Below are positions 41,519-50,697 of a stretch of 64,000 bases of DNA, in pieces; position 1 is the stretch's first letter; every line of letters starts with the position of its first letter. This DNA is from Abditibacteriaceae bacterium. GTDB lineage: Bacteria > Armatimonadota > Abditibacteriia > Abditibacteriales > Abditibacteriaceae. The notes beneath the pieces were generated by a model. That model saw only the letters and a program-made list of their open reading frames with translations, did no database searches and was not told the DNA's origin. The stretch lies in the NCBI GenBank assembly GCA_019239895.1, contig JAFAZH010000052.1:310001-374000 (forward strand), in the 5' to 3' direction. A program made the translations under genes and the position numbers.

Positions 41519-43975
41519 TTAATCGCGCGAAGCGCGGGCGGCGTTTAAGCGATTTATGGACTGGCGATGCAATTCTATGGCCCGCACCCGGAAGTTCTCC
41601 TGCCCAGTTTCCAGATAGGTCTGGTGGGCGTCTAAAGCTTGATCCATCAGGTCAGCCGCAAAGGTGCGCGAGGTATGCATCAGGCTGAGGTTACGGTCGC
41701 CGGGCGGCTGAATAATCTTGATGGCGGCGACAGCCACGGTCATGTCTTCTTTTAATTTAGCTAACTGCACGAGGGCCGTCTCGCGGGGCATGGCTCCCTG
41801 GGCGACGCTGGTGGTGAGTTGCGCGGCGCTGCGGCCAATATCGTCCAAACGTTGGTCAAAGCCTTCTGAGATATGGCGATATTGCAGCGGATCCAGGGTG
41901 ACGCCTTGCGCCCCCGTTAATTTCCAGACATTGGCCCAGGCCGCGAAAGCATCCTCATCACGGCGTCCATAGGTGGTTAGCACCTGGGCATATTGAGTTT
42001 GCAGGCCGATGTCATTGGGATATTGCAGAGCCAGGCGGTCTAAGGATTGCAGCGCGTCGGAATAGCGTCCTTGCGCCACTAATTGGCGGGCCATGAGACG
42101 CGCTACATCCGGGTTATCCGGTTCCAGTTGAGCCGCCCGGTCCAGATGCTGACGCGCTTCGGCTTCGGCATCCTGGGCCTTATCCATACGGTCGTATTTA
42201 CGGAAAATATCAGCCCGCCCATATTGCGCGGTGGCCATCGCCGTGCGCACGGAAGCCGTATCATAACCAAGCTTAATCGCGTTCTGGCCAGCTTCTATAG
42301 CGCCCGGCCAGTTCGGTTGCGGGCCAAGCGTTGAAGCGATAGCGATTTTGGCCCAGGTCAGACCATCTTTAGCGTTTAAATCAACTGCCCGGCGATAAGC
42401 CGCAGCGGCATTAGCCGGATCGCTTGCTTGCAGAATATCACCTAAAAACACCTGTGCCTCGGCCCTTGTGCCATCTAAAGCGATAACCTGCACAATTTCA
42501 TCTTCCGCGGTAACCAAGTCGCCTTTAGTGGCAGCGGCGCGGGCCGCTGTCATGTGTGCCGTGATCTTTTGCGCCCTGTCGGTCGGAGCCACTGGCCCCC
42601 ACTCATTCAGCCTCTTTTCGATCAATGCGGCCCCGGTATCTGCCGCAGTCTCGTTTAGCGAAAGGTCATCCCCCCCGCTTTCATCAAAGACGATAGGCTC
42701 GCCCGTCTCACGCGCCGCATCCACTATCAACAGGGCATAAGTAGCACTTTTGGCAGGCAGGGATGGTGGCGGCAATGCAGCATTGCCGCTCTTATTCGTT
42801 GCCGTATTAGTTCCCTGCCCTGTTCCGCTAGCAGCGGTGGGCACTAATAAAGCGGAGCCAGCATCCGTAGCCGCATGAGGTACGACAGCCAGCACAATGA
42901 CAGCACGATAATTGAGGGCTAGGCCAATACGAGACGCCGATGCGATGGCTGGCTGCAACATCTCCTTGAGTGCAGTGGCTCGTGATTCATTAGGTTGTGT
43001 GATATCTGTAGCAGTGGCTCCATTGACATTTGCTGTTGTCCCTGGTGTTGCCGTGGCCGAGCTTGCTGTGTCGGCAGCCTTCGTTTCATCGGCAGCCGTT
43101 GCCACATGGTTAGCCGCCGCGCTCCCCACCGGATTAGCCAGCGAAACAGCAACGATGCGTGCGGTAGAAGCTTGTAAGCTATCGAGGATATGTGGCGTGA
43201 GTCGCCAGTTATTGACAGCCCGCTGAATGGCTGCACTATCTGGCGAGGTGTTGAGTACATCCGTGAAGCCCAGGTGCGCTAAAGCCCGGCGCAGGGGTGC
43301 CGCCGCTGCCTGTGCTATTCCTGGCGCACGTTCGAGAGCCAGATTCGGCGATGAGTTAGCGCCGCCATCCAGGGTGGGCAATGTTGTAACCCCCGATGGA
43401 CTGGTGGAAAAAGCACCAGTGCCCGACTGCGGCGCGCCGGGAGCCGCCTTGCCGGGGCGTTGGCCCGGCGGATAGGCAACCGCATTATCTGGCACAGCCT
43501 GAAATACCTCACCGTCACCTGGCTTACGCTTGGCATTAATTCGATAAATTGGCTTTGTCCAGTCATTCAGCAACGCAGCAGGCGTAATAGCCCCTGGCAA
43601 CGGCGGAGTTACCGTGCTCGGCACGGCGGGCGTAATGGAACCAGACTGTGCCGGGGCGGGCGGCTGAGGCTGGCGCTGGGCCGCTGGTGGCCCCGCTGAA
43701 GGGGCCGGGGGGTCTATTGCAATCGGGAGCCTGCCATCCACAGCGTCTAAAGCCACAATTAAGACGTTAACATTATTAACTGGCACCCTGGGCGCTGGTG
43801 CAGGAACCGCTAAAAGAGGCTTCGGCGGCTGAGTGCCGGTTTTACTGGTGGCACCAGAAGGGGCGGTGGCCTTATTGGAAGCTGCGCTGGCACCTGATAA
43901 GGCGACACAATTCAGCGTAGCCATCAATATCAAGCCATATTTACTGGATTGCTGGTAAGAAATAATTTTTAACAT
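41519..43975 (-). CDS. secreted TPR protein with Ala/Pro-rich region
   Basis: An 818-aa protein with a likely signal peptide (GLILMATLNCVALSGASAA). Residues about 30-330 are low-complexity Ala/Pro/Thr/Gly. A beta-rich section follows (ALNYRAVIVLAVVPH, YALLIVDAARETGEPIVFD). Residues about 490-720 form TPR repeats (DPANAAAAYRRAVDLNAKDGLTWAKIAIAS, EPDNPDVARLMARQLVAQGRYSDALQSLDRLALQYP), and the end is a four-helix-like region. A scaffold or envelope role is likely. On the minus strand a TATACT lies about 10 nt before the ATG. The gene precedes DUF2905 by 48 bp and follows the zinc-ribbon TPR gene by 47 bp. Confidence 0.72.
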   Translation of the reverse strand: MLKIISYQQSSKYGLILMATLNCVALSGASAASNKATAPSGATSKTGTQPPKPLLAVPAPAPRVPVNNVNVLIVALDAVDGRLPIAIDPPAPSAGPPAAQRQPQPPAPAQSGSITPAVPSTVTPPLPGAITPAALLNDWTKPIYRINAKRKPGDGEVFQAVPDNAVAYPPGQRPGKAAPGAPQSGTGAFSTSPSGVTTLPTLDGGANSSPNLALERAPGIAQAAAAPLRRALAHLGFTDVLNTSPDSAAIQRAVNNWRLTPHILDSLQASTARIVAVSLANPVGSAAANHVATAADETKAADTASSATATPGTTANVNGATATDITQPNESRATALKEMLQPAIASASRIGLALNYRAVIVLAVVPHAATDAGSALLVPTAASGTGQGTNTATNKSGNAALPPPSLPAKSATYALLIVDAARETGEPIVFDESGGDDLSLNETAADTGAALIEKRLNEWGPVAPTDRAQKITAHMTAARAAATKGDLVTAEDEIVQVIALDGTRAEAQVFLGDILQASDPANAAAAYRRAVDLNAKDGLTWAKIAIASTLGPQPNWPGAIEAGQNAIKLGYDTASVRTAMATAQYGRADIFRKYDRMDKAQDAEAEARQHLDRAAQLEPDNPDVARLMARQLVAQGRYSDALQSLDRLALQYPNDIGLQTQYAQVLTTYGRRDEDAFAAWANVWKLTGAQGVTLDPLQYRHISEGFDQRLDDIGRSAAQLTTSVAQGAMPRETALVQLAKLKEDMTVAVAAIKIIQPPGDRNLSLMHTSRTFAADLMDQALDAHQTYLETGQENFRVRAIELHRQSINRLNAARASRD

Positions 43976-44022
43976 GAGCGGCTTGAGTATAACTTATGGA
44001 GCCAGCGAAGCAGTGACGATAC

Positions 44023-45966
44023 TTAGTGGCCTAGACGCGCCAGAGCTTCACGGCGTCCGTCTTCGCACGCTTGCAAACCCTTACGGGCCGCCGCCACGTT
44101 CACACCGCGTCCAATCTCGTCATGATAGTAATTGATAGCAGTCTGGAAGTCATCGCGCGCTCGTGCATAGTCGCCACGCTCTAAGAAAGACAGGGCACGG
44201 CTCTGGTAATTCCAGCCCACATCGCCGCTGTCCATTGAAGGCGTCAATATCTCCGGGGCGCGGTCAGGGTGCGCGGCGGCATCGCGCTCCGCTTGGCTGG
44301 CCCGGGCCGCCCCACGCGGCGGGGCCGCAGCAGGTGGCACACGGTAAGGTGAAACTCGCACATAACCACGGCTTGAGCCTGCCGGGTTGAGCAGAGCACC
44401 CCCGCCGGAAGCAGGGCCAAGATCATGGCTGTTATCGGGTGGCAGCACTTTCACAGCGTCCGAGCCACGCACTGGCGGATCAATACGGGCGGGAGGCAGA
44501 GTATTAAGTAGATTATCAGCACTATTATCACCGCCGTTGTTAGCAGCACTGTTCCCATTGCTGCCAGGGGCCGAGGGATGAGGCGCAACCGACGGGAATT
44601 TCGGCACGCTGCGCGGCGCACCGTTACCGGTATTGGCCCCGGCAGGATGATTCGTATTGGCAGCGCCGCCAGCCGCTGCCGGATTCGCGGTGGTGCCAGC
44701 AGTATTATTAGTCGCTGGCCCTGCACCAGGCGCGGCAGTTCCCGCTCCACCGCTGCTAACACTAAAACTGTCGCTATTGTTAGTGGTCGTCGAGCCAGTG
44801 GCCGCACTGGTTGTATTGCTCGGTGCGGTAGTATTTCGATTTGGATTATTGACAGCGGTGCCCCCCACGCCGGGAGCGGATACAGGTTCACCGGATGTAC
44901 TGTCTACAACCTGCGAGCTTGTCGTTGTGGTGCTCGCGCGGCTGCGTTGATCTTGCGACACCGCCCAGTTACGCGCCCACAGCAAAAACAGCAAGCTCAT
45001 AGCCGTCGTCGCCGCCAGTGGGAAGCCTCGGAAGTAGAACGATGGTTGTCGCTGTAAGGCACGCCACCACAACGGGCCACGCCCTGCGTTATCGTCGAAT
45101 GACATGCCGAAATCTACGGGACGAATCGGGGCCGGACGATTGGTGGCTGGTTGATTCAGTGATGCTAAACCGGCAGGAGACGGGCGCAAGGGCGGCGGAG
45201 CCGACACGGGCGAGGTGGCTCCGGTAATGCTGGCATCGGAGGTTGGGGCAGCAGCGCCTGCTGCCGCTGCACTGGCCGCCAAAGCCCCGGCACTGGCCGC
45301 CGCGATGGGAGCCACCGCAGGCGGCGGAGTGGCTGTTGCATCATCTACCGTAGCGGAGTCCTCATAGAGTTCCTTTTCATCGAAATGGAACATATTGGCG
45401 GTGTCCTGCTGCGACGATGAGGCGCGTAGGCGCTGCAAGCTCTCCCGCTCCAAGAGGCTATCCGGGGAGATTTCCAGCACCCTTTCATAAGCCTGGATCG
45501 CATGAGGAATATCGCCCGTTTGCTCTAAGAGCAGACCCAGAATAGAATAAGCCGAAACCGAGTTATGGTCGAGAGCCACAGCCTGGCGGCAAGCCAGGAT
45601 CGCGGCAGGTTTATCGCCACGTTCAGCCAGCATAAAAGCGCGGTCTATCAATTGCTGGGCACGGCGATGATCTATTTCATCGGAAACCGTATGGCTAGAT
45701 TGACCATCAGTATCCGCTAAAGATGGCACGGATGCGCTGAGACCTGCCACGCCATCAGCACTTGAACTTGACGGGGCTTCTAGCGGGGTCGGCGCGACGG
45801 TAGTAGCGGCTGTCGCTGTCGCAATGCCATCACCATTGGCACTCAAAGCAGCACCGCAATGACGGCAGAAACGGGAATCGGCGGTATTCTCATTACCGCA
45901 CGCAGGACACGTTGTTCCCTGGCTTTGAGGCGTGCCCTGGTTTTCGATTGGAGTTGCACCTAACAT
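44023..45966 (-). CDS. zinc-ribbon and TPR membrane protein
   Basis: A 647-aa protein. It starts with a zinc ribbon (residues about 20-38: CPACGNENTADSRFCRHCG), then TPR-like repeats (about 105-190, ISAYSIL-type), a low-complexity stretch, one membrane helix (about 318-335, FPLAATTAMSLLFLLWARNW), a long Ser/Thr/Asn/Gly/Pro-rich linker, and a final TPR unit (YQSRALSFLERGDYARARDDFQTAINYYHDEIGRG). Such zinc-ribbon plus TPR plus anchor proteins are frequent in this kind of genome, function unknown. Likely cotranscribed with the next TPR protein. Confidence 0.72.
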   Translation of the reverse strand: MLGATPIENQGTPQSQGTTCPACGNENTADSRFCRHCGAALSANGDGIATATAATTVAPTPLEAPSSSSADGVAGLSASVPSLADTDGQSSHTVSDEIDHRRAQQLIDRAFMLAERGDKPAAILACRQAVALDHNSVSAYSILGLLLEQTGDIPHAIQAYERVLEISPDSLLERESLQRLRASSSQQDTANMFHFDEKELYEDSATVDDATATPPPAVAPIAAASAGALAASAAAAGAAAPTSDASITGATSPVSAPPPLRPSPAGLASLNQPATNRPAPIRPVDFGMSFDDNAGRGPLWWRALQRQPSFYFRGFPLAATTAMSLLFLLWARNWAVSQDQRSRASTTTTSSQVVDSTSGEPVSAPGVGGTAVNNPNRNTTAPSNTTSAATGSTTTNNSDSFSVSSGGAGTAAPGAGPATNNTAGTTANPAAAGGAANTNHPAGANTGNGAPRSVPKFPSVAPHPSAPGSNGNSAANNGGDNSADNLLNTLPPARIDPPVRGSDAVKVLPPDNSHDLGPASGGGALLNPAGSSRGYVRVSPYRVPPAAAPPRGAARASQAERDAAAHPDRAPEILTPSMDSGDVGWNYQSRALSFLERGDYARARDDFQTAINYYHDEIGRGVNVAAARKGLQACEDGRREALARLGH

Positions 45967-46121
45967 GATTATGCCCCCAGTTCGGTAACGACAGATTGCG
46001 ACTTAATATTGAACCACTACGAGTGCCATCTGCCGGGATTTTACAGACTCTTGTAGACCTTAAAGCACCTGACAATCACTAAAATGAGTATAGCGCACTA
46101 TCGAAGCCTGTACAGGCATTT

Positions 46122-46129
46122 GCTAAGAT
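46122..46129 (+). promoter_or_regulatory. extended -10, leaderless start of MBL-fold gene
   Basis: TGCTAAGAT ends 7 nt before GTG 46137, without a Shine-Dalgarno. Confidence 0.5.
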
Positions 46130-46136
46130 ATAGAGC

Positions 46137-46814
46137 GTGAGCCTACAGGTTGAAGCTTTCGTTGTTGGCCCTCTCAGCAACAATCTTTATTTACTACTAG
46201 ACGACATTGCTCAGGAAGCGGTTCTGATTGATCCTTCCATTGACAGTGCCCCGGCTCTGGCGCATATGCGCGACTTGAGCAACTCCGGGGTACGTCTTAC
46301 GGCTATCTGGAATACCCACGGCCATTTTGACCACATTTACGACAACGCGCTCTGGAAAGGTGCCTTTTCCGTGCCATTCTTTATGCACCAGGGCGATGAA
46401 TTTTGGCTGGAACGCTTGCGCGAGCAGGCTCTCTGGATGGGTTATGCCCCGCCCGAAGGCGTAACACCTGATCATTGGCTGACCGATGGCGAAACCTTAT
46501 CGGTTGGCACCCATCGTGCTCGTGTGCTCCATACACCGGGCCATTCACCAGGCTCCGTCAGCTTCTTTTTCGAGGCTGAAGAACTTTGCATTTCTGGTGA
46601 TGTTTTATTTCAAGGTTCAGTTGGGCGCACCGATTTGCCGCGCTGCTCTGTCTCACAACTACAACAATCACTGGCAAAACTGGTGGCTTTACCGCCTGCA
46701 ACGCGCATCTTACCCGGTCATTATGACCCGACGACAATCCAGCAAGAATTGGCGACCAATCCATTTTGCCAGCAACTCCCCAGGCCCGATTACTCTAACC
46801 AGGAGACCCACTAA
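46137..46814 (+). CDS. MBL-fold metallo-hydrolase (glyoxalase II-like)
   Basis: A 225-aa metallo-beta-lactamase-fold protein. The metal motif HxHxDH is seen in NTHGHFDHIYDN, the later histidine in HTPGHSPGS, the bridging aspartate in LCISGDVLF, and the final histidine in LPGHYDP. It resembles short glyoxalase II-like hydrolases acting on thioesters. It starts with GTG and has its own extended -10. The next gene begins 3 bp after its stop. Confidence 0.85.
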   Translation: MSLQVEAFVVGPLSNNLYLLLDDIAQEAVLIDPSIDSAPALAHMRDLSNSGVRLTAIWNTHGHFDHIYDNALWKGAFSVPFFMHQGDEFWLERLREQALWMGYAPPEGVTPDHWLTDGETLSVGTHRARVLHTPGHSPGSVSFFFEAEELCISGDVLFQGSVGRTDLPRCSVSQLQQSLAKLVALPPATRILPGHYDPTTIQQELATNPFCQQLPRPDYSNQETH

Positions 46815-46817
46815 AGC

Positions 46818-47687
46818 ATGATCTCTACAGTTCAGAATGTTGTGATTCCTACGAAAAGCTTAGACATACCAGCAGTGTTGTTAGTTCCGCAGACTCCTCT
46901 ACCCACCCTGATTGAAGCTGTTGCCGCAGACACCCCCAATGTTGACGGTGTTGAGGTCGCTCCGGCAGCGGGTGCGCAGAGCAACGGCACCAAGTTTCCG
47001 GCGCTGGTGGTGCTGCATGATATTTACGGTCTGGATGAGGCGACCCACGAGGCCGCGCAGCGGCTCAGAGACTTAGGGTATATAACCATTACGCCTGATC
47101 TGTATGCTCATTCCGGTGCGCCCAAAGATACTTCATCCGACAAGGCCATTCTCAGCTTTATGCTGGCCCTGGACGACAGTCGCTTAATCAGTGATGCCCT
47201 CGCCGCCGTGCAGTGGTTAGCGCAGCGCGAAGATGTGGATACCACCCGTATAGGCATCATCGGCTGGGGTTCAGGCGGGGCTTATGCACTTATGGCCGGT
47301 TCCTGCGATGGACGCTTGCGGACCGTTATTGACATTGGAGGTCACATCACCTACCCGGTTCTCACGGCGCAAAAGCCAGGCTCGCCTTTGAACTTTGTAG
47401 CTGACCTCGAAGGCACTTTCATGGGGGCTTTCGCTGGCAGTGATCCGACTTTGCCGAAATCCGAGATTGAGCGTCTCATTGCACGCTTGACTGAGCATGA
47501 TAAGCGGGGCGAAGTCAAAGTCTATCCCGACGCCCCCCCGCGTTTCTGGCGTGACCCTGCCTTACCACAAACCGCGCAACTCTGGCGGCGGCTAGAAAAC
47601 TTTTTAAAAGACAACCTGTTAGAGTTTGAAGCGTCTGATGAACCAATTGAGGATTACCCCAACGAGGACGCTCGCTTATACGCTTAA
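46818..47687 (+). CDS. dienelactone hydrolase family protein lacking the usual nucleophile
   Basis: A 289-aa alpha/beta-hydrolase of the DLH family. VVLHDIYGLDEATHEAAQRLRDLGYITITPDLY is the family N-terminus. The nucleophile elbow reads GIIGWGSGGAYAL: the Cys position of the G-x-C-x-G-G motif is G151, with a serine next to it at 152. The catalytic histidine region (VKVYPDAPPRFWRD) also lacks an obvious histidine. The protein may be inactive, use S152 in a shifted elbow, or bind rather than cleave. It follows the MBL-fold gene by 3 bp, so translation is coupled. Confidence 0.78.
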   Translation: MISTVQNVVIPTKSLDIPAVLLVPQTPLPTLIEAVAADTPNVDGVEVAPAAGAQSNGTKFPALVVLHDIYGLDEATHEAAQRLRDLGYITITPDLYAHSGAPKDTSSDKAILSFMLALDDSRLISDALAAVQWLAQREDVDTTRIGIIGWGSGGAYALMAGSCDGRLRTVIDIGGHITYPVLTAQKPGSPLNFVADLEGTFMGAFAGSDPTLPKSEIERLIARLTEHDKRGEVKVYPDAPPRFWRDPALPQTAQLWRRLENFLKDNLLEFEASDEPIEDYPNEDARLYA

Positions 47688-47703
47688 GGCAGACAGGATC
47701 GGG

Positions 47704-47783
47704 GGTAGAGGATCGAGGATAGAAGATTGCAACCGCTGAAGTCGTTCCTTCTATCCTCAATCCTCAATCCTCGATCCTCGACG
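47704..47783. repeat. tandem-heptamer inverted repeat
   Basis: The left arm (47705-47725) holds GAGGATC-type heptamers, and the right arm (47748-47782) holds four complementary TCCTCAA/TCCTCGA units. Together they form a 20-nt stem with slipped alternatives. It fills the gap after the hydrolase gene and may terminate transcription. Confidence 0.65.
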
Positions 47784-47823
47784 TATCCCTTGCGTCGACA
47801 GATAAGAGCGAAGGAGGTGTAAC

Positions 47824-48495
47824 ATAGCCAGGAGCAAGTGTGCCGGGTGCGGCCAGGAGCATGATAACCCTGAGTCGGACTTGTGTGCTGATTGCCAGCC
47901 CAATGTGCGCGAGGCAGCCCGCCATGTGGACGCCCTGCAACAAATCTGTGCGGATCGCCCCGACCTGGTGCATTATCTCGAAGGCTTGCTGCGCGAAGTC
48001 ACGGAAAAGCCGCCTCATGGACACCTTGCTCCCAGTCCCTATAGCGAAGAGAACACCTTCCTCTCCAATTATCATATTCGCTGGCGGGCCTTTATTGGCA
48101 AATCCCGTCCTCATATTGAACGTTGCAAAGACTGGCAGTTATCCGAGAAAGCCGTCTCCCGCTCCGGCGATGCACAACCCGCCGAACCCCAGGCCAATTG
48201 GACAGATAGCGACCTGTATATTCATGTCAACGCGGTGGAATGTGGCATCTTAACCGTAGATGCTAAATGGTACTACGGGCCGCCTCAAGGCGGACACGAA
48301 TACAACTGTCGGCTCACGGTGTCGGGATGGGACTTAATTATCAACGTTAACTGGCTAAAACGCACTCTCTATACCATGTTTTATCATGAGCCTGAAATTA
48401 CTTTAGTCCGCGCCGATGGCGAAATTAGCGGTCTGCGAGATAGCGTAGGCGACGACCACCTCGATCACGCAGAAAATATTGGCGGATTAGGCTAA
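47824..48495 (+). CDS. unknown protein with N-terminal CxxC/CxxC zinc knuckle, possible AUA start
   Basis: The frame runs to TAA 48493-48495. No ATG precedes the zinc-knuckle (CAGC-x11-CADC, codons KCAGCGQEHDNPESDLCADC). The only codons before it in frame are an ATA at 47824 and sense codons back to a stop at 47803. AAGGAGGTG (47811-47819), a perfect anti-SD match, ends 4 nt before the ATA, so AUA initiation gives a 223-aa protein. A TTG at 47881 would cut off the knuckle. The rest (HLAPSPYSEENTFLSNYHIRWRAF, then WTDSDLYIHVNAVECGILTVDAKWYYGPP) is not recognised. The next gene starts immediately after its stop. Confidence 0.6.
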   Translation: MARSKCAGCGQEHDNPESDLCADCQPNVREAARHVDALQQICADRPDLVHYLEGLLREVTEKPPHGHLAPSPYSEENTFLSNYHIRWRAFIGKSRPHIERCKDWQLSEKAVSRSGDAQPAEPQANWTDSDLYIHVNAVECGILTVDAKWYYGPPQGGHEYNCRLTVSGWDLIINVNWLKRTLYTMFYHEPEITLVRADGEISGLRDSVGDDHLDHAENIGGLG

Positions 48496-50655
48496 ATGCA
48501 ACTCTTCAGCAGCCTCCTGGTTGTCCTCTTATTCTGTTTTTGGGTTGCTCCCTCCGGCCAGGCGGCTCCCACCCCATCCGCTACCTGGCATATCACACCT
48601 GTTTCCTCGCTGCATAAGTTGACCGCCCGCACAGTTGGAGTATTAGAACCCTTCACCGCAGAACCCGTGCAACTCCATGCCGCACGCGGCGAATGGGAAT
48701 GCTTCCAAATTGTCATCACTGCTGGCAATCAACCATTAAGCGATGTTAGCGTGACTTCCACTGGACTGGCTACACATCTCGGTGAATATCTTCCAGTCCA
48801 TAACGTCCAGTTGTTCTGGGAAAATTATGTTTTGGTAAGCCACCCCAGTGGTAACCGCCGCTTGGAGCAACTGTGGTGGCCCGATGCCCTCATTCCCACC
48901 GCCTTACATCCGCGCCAAACCGTGGCACCCGGCCAATCAATTGTAGCCTGGGGCGCGGTGCAAGTGCCGCTTGATGCCAGGTCGGGGGAGTATTACGGCG
49001 CGGTGGATATTGTGGCTAATGGCGAAGCCAAACAACTGGCCATTGCCCTGACGGTGGAACCCATCACCTTGCCTAAAGCCTCAATGCGGGGCAATGTCGC
49101 TATCTATTATGATGTGCTGCGCGATTGGTATCAGAAAAACTTAAAGCCGCTGGATGATGCGCAATTTGCGCGGATGAAGCGGCAATATTATGAGTTCGTG
49201 TTGGATTACCATATTAACGCCTATGACTTGCCAGTACCCTGGAATAGTGACGATGCCAATGGCTATCTCAATGATCCTCGCGTGCTATCGGTGCGTTTGC
49301 CAACGCTCGGTTCGCCGGATTTGCCCCTTGCAGTGCATCGGCTCAAGCAAAATAATGCACTGCCAAAAGCCTATTACTACTGGATTGATGAGCCGCCCCC
49401 GCAACGCTATGCCGAAGTGCGCTCCACCACGCAGCAATTACATGCAGTAGATGCGGGCCTCAAACATTGTGTCACGGCACATCCTAACCATGCGCTAAAG
49501 GGAGCCGTAGACATCTGGTGCCCCAACATTGGCGACTTCTTTGGCCTGGGCCACCTGGATTTAGACTTGTTAGAAGCCGAGCGCAAGCAAGACCATGAGA
49601 CATGGTGGTACACAATGGTGGAACCGAAGTTCCCTTACCCTACCTGGTTGCTCGATGATGACGCCTCGGCAGTGCGCAGCTATGGCTGGATGATGGCACG
49701 CTGGGGGATTAGCGGCTTTGTCTATTCAATGGCGCACGGTTGGGGGCCGCGTCCCCTGCAAAATTTGCAATCCTTCGCAGGCACCAATGGCGATGGCACC
49801 CTGCTCTATCCCGCGGAACTGGTTGGCGGCACCGGCCCCATGCCCTCGATTCGCCTGATGTTATTGCGTGATGCCATTGAGGACTATGAATTGTTACTGT
49901 CTTTGCCAGAAGCACAGCGGGCGCAATTGACACAAGAATTTGTTAAAGGGCCATCGCCAATTCTCCATGCCGATTATGACGAGATTAATTGGAATTCCTT
50001 GCGCAGTAAACTATTTGCGGCTTTAGCAGGCCATCCTATACCAACACAACATCAAGATACTTCGCTCTGGCAACGCCTAACGCATGAAAAGCTTTTGCCC
50101 AATAATGGCACTATTGCTCAGACTAAAACCGCGCCAAAGCTTGACGGGCAATTAGACGATGCGGTGTGGAATGCCAAGACTCGTATTAATCAATCCTTCC
50201 AGCGGATTGCTGGCGATAAGAGTGTCACGCCGCCACTGACTTCGCTCTGGGCGACACATGATGCGCAATACCTCTATATCGCTCTGCGCTGCACACTTAA
50301 AGACACTACTGCTAAAGGCGAGTGGGTTGCGGTTGACCTGGCACCGCTAACAAGCACCGAACGCTGGCGTTTAATCGTCAGAGCGAACGGCCAGAGCGAA
50401 GTGCAGCGTCACACCAGAGAAGGGCAATTTGGCATTGAAGGGCTGCAATGGAGCAGCACCATTGAAATCTATAACGGATTCTATAATGTCGAAATCAAGA
50501 TTCCGCTCTCCCTAGTTGAAGATAAAAAATCTTTTCGCTTCGATGCCTTACGCCGCGTTAATGACCCAATCGTTGGAACACGCTACACTGTCCGTCTACA
50601 TCCGACCGACGCCGGTGATGTCTATCTGATGCCTGTTGTCACCCTTGCACCTTAA
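48496..50655 (+). CDS. secreted DUF4091 protein with C-terminal CBM9-like domain
   Basis: A 719-aa exported protein. The signal peptide is LLVVLLFCFWVAPSGQAA. Residues about 45-190 are a beta-rich N-terminal domain (VQLHAARGEWECFQIVI). The central part (about 190-510) is a TIM-barrel glycoside-hydrolase-like DUF4091 region: WIDEPPPQRYAEV carries a candidate acidic pair, and later WYTMVEPKFPYPTWLLDDD and MARWGISGFVYSMAHGWGP. The last 180 residues look like a carbohydrate-binding family 9 domain (APKLDGQLDDAVWNAK, LYIALRC). Likely polysaccharide-active, substrate unknown. It starts 1 nt after the previous stop. Confidence 0.78.
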   Translation: MQLFSSLLVVLLFCFWVAPSGQAAPTPSATWHITPVSSLHKLTARTVGVLEPFTAEPVQLHAARGEWECFQIVITAGNQPLSDVSVTSTGLATHLGEYLPVHNVQLFWENYVLVSHPSGNRRLEQLWWPDALIPTALHPRQTVAPGQSIVAWGAVQVPLDARSGEYYGAVDIVANGEAKQLAIALTVEPITLPKASMRGNVAIYYDVLRDWYQKNLKPLDDAQFARMKRQYYEFVLDYHINAYDLPVPWNSDDANGYLNDPRVLSVRLPTLGSPDLPLAVHRLKQNNALPKAYYYWIDEPPPQRYAEVRSTTQQLHAVDAGLKHCVTAHPNHALKGAVDIWCPNIGDFFGLGHLDLDLLEAERKQDHETWWYTMVEPKFPYPTWLLDDDASAVRSYGWMMARWGISGFVYSMAHGWGPRPLQNLQSFAGTNGDGTLLYPAELVGGTGPMPSIRLMLLRDAIEDYELLLSLPEAQRAQLTQEFVKGPSPILHADYDEINWNSLRSKLFAALAGHPIPTQHQDTSLWQRLTHEKLLPNNGTIAQTKTAPKLDGQLDDAVWNAKTRINQSFQRIAGDKSVTPPLTSLWATHDAQYLYIALRCTLKDTTAKGEWVAVDLAPLTSTERWRLIVRANGQSEVQRHTREGQFGIEGLQWSSTIEIYNGFYNVEIKIPLSLVEDKKSFRFDALRRVNDPIVGTRYTVRLHPTDAGDVYLMPVVTLAP

Positions 50656-50697
50656 CTCATGACGGCGGAATATAGCAAACAATTCAGGAGACCTTTT

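Noticed and set aside
47748..47783. CRISPR-like repeats
   Set aside because: Units are 7 nt, contiguous and without spacers.
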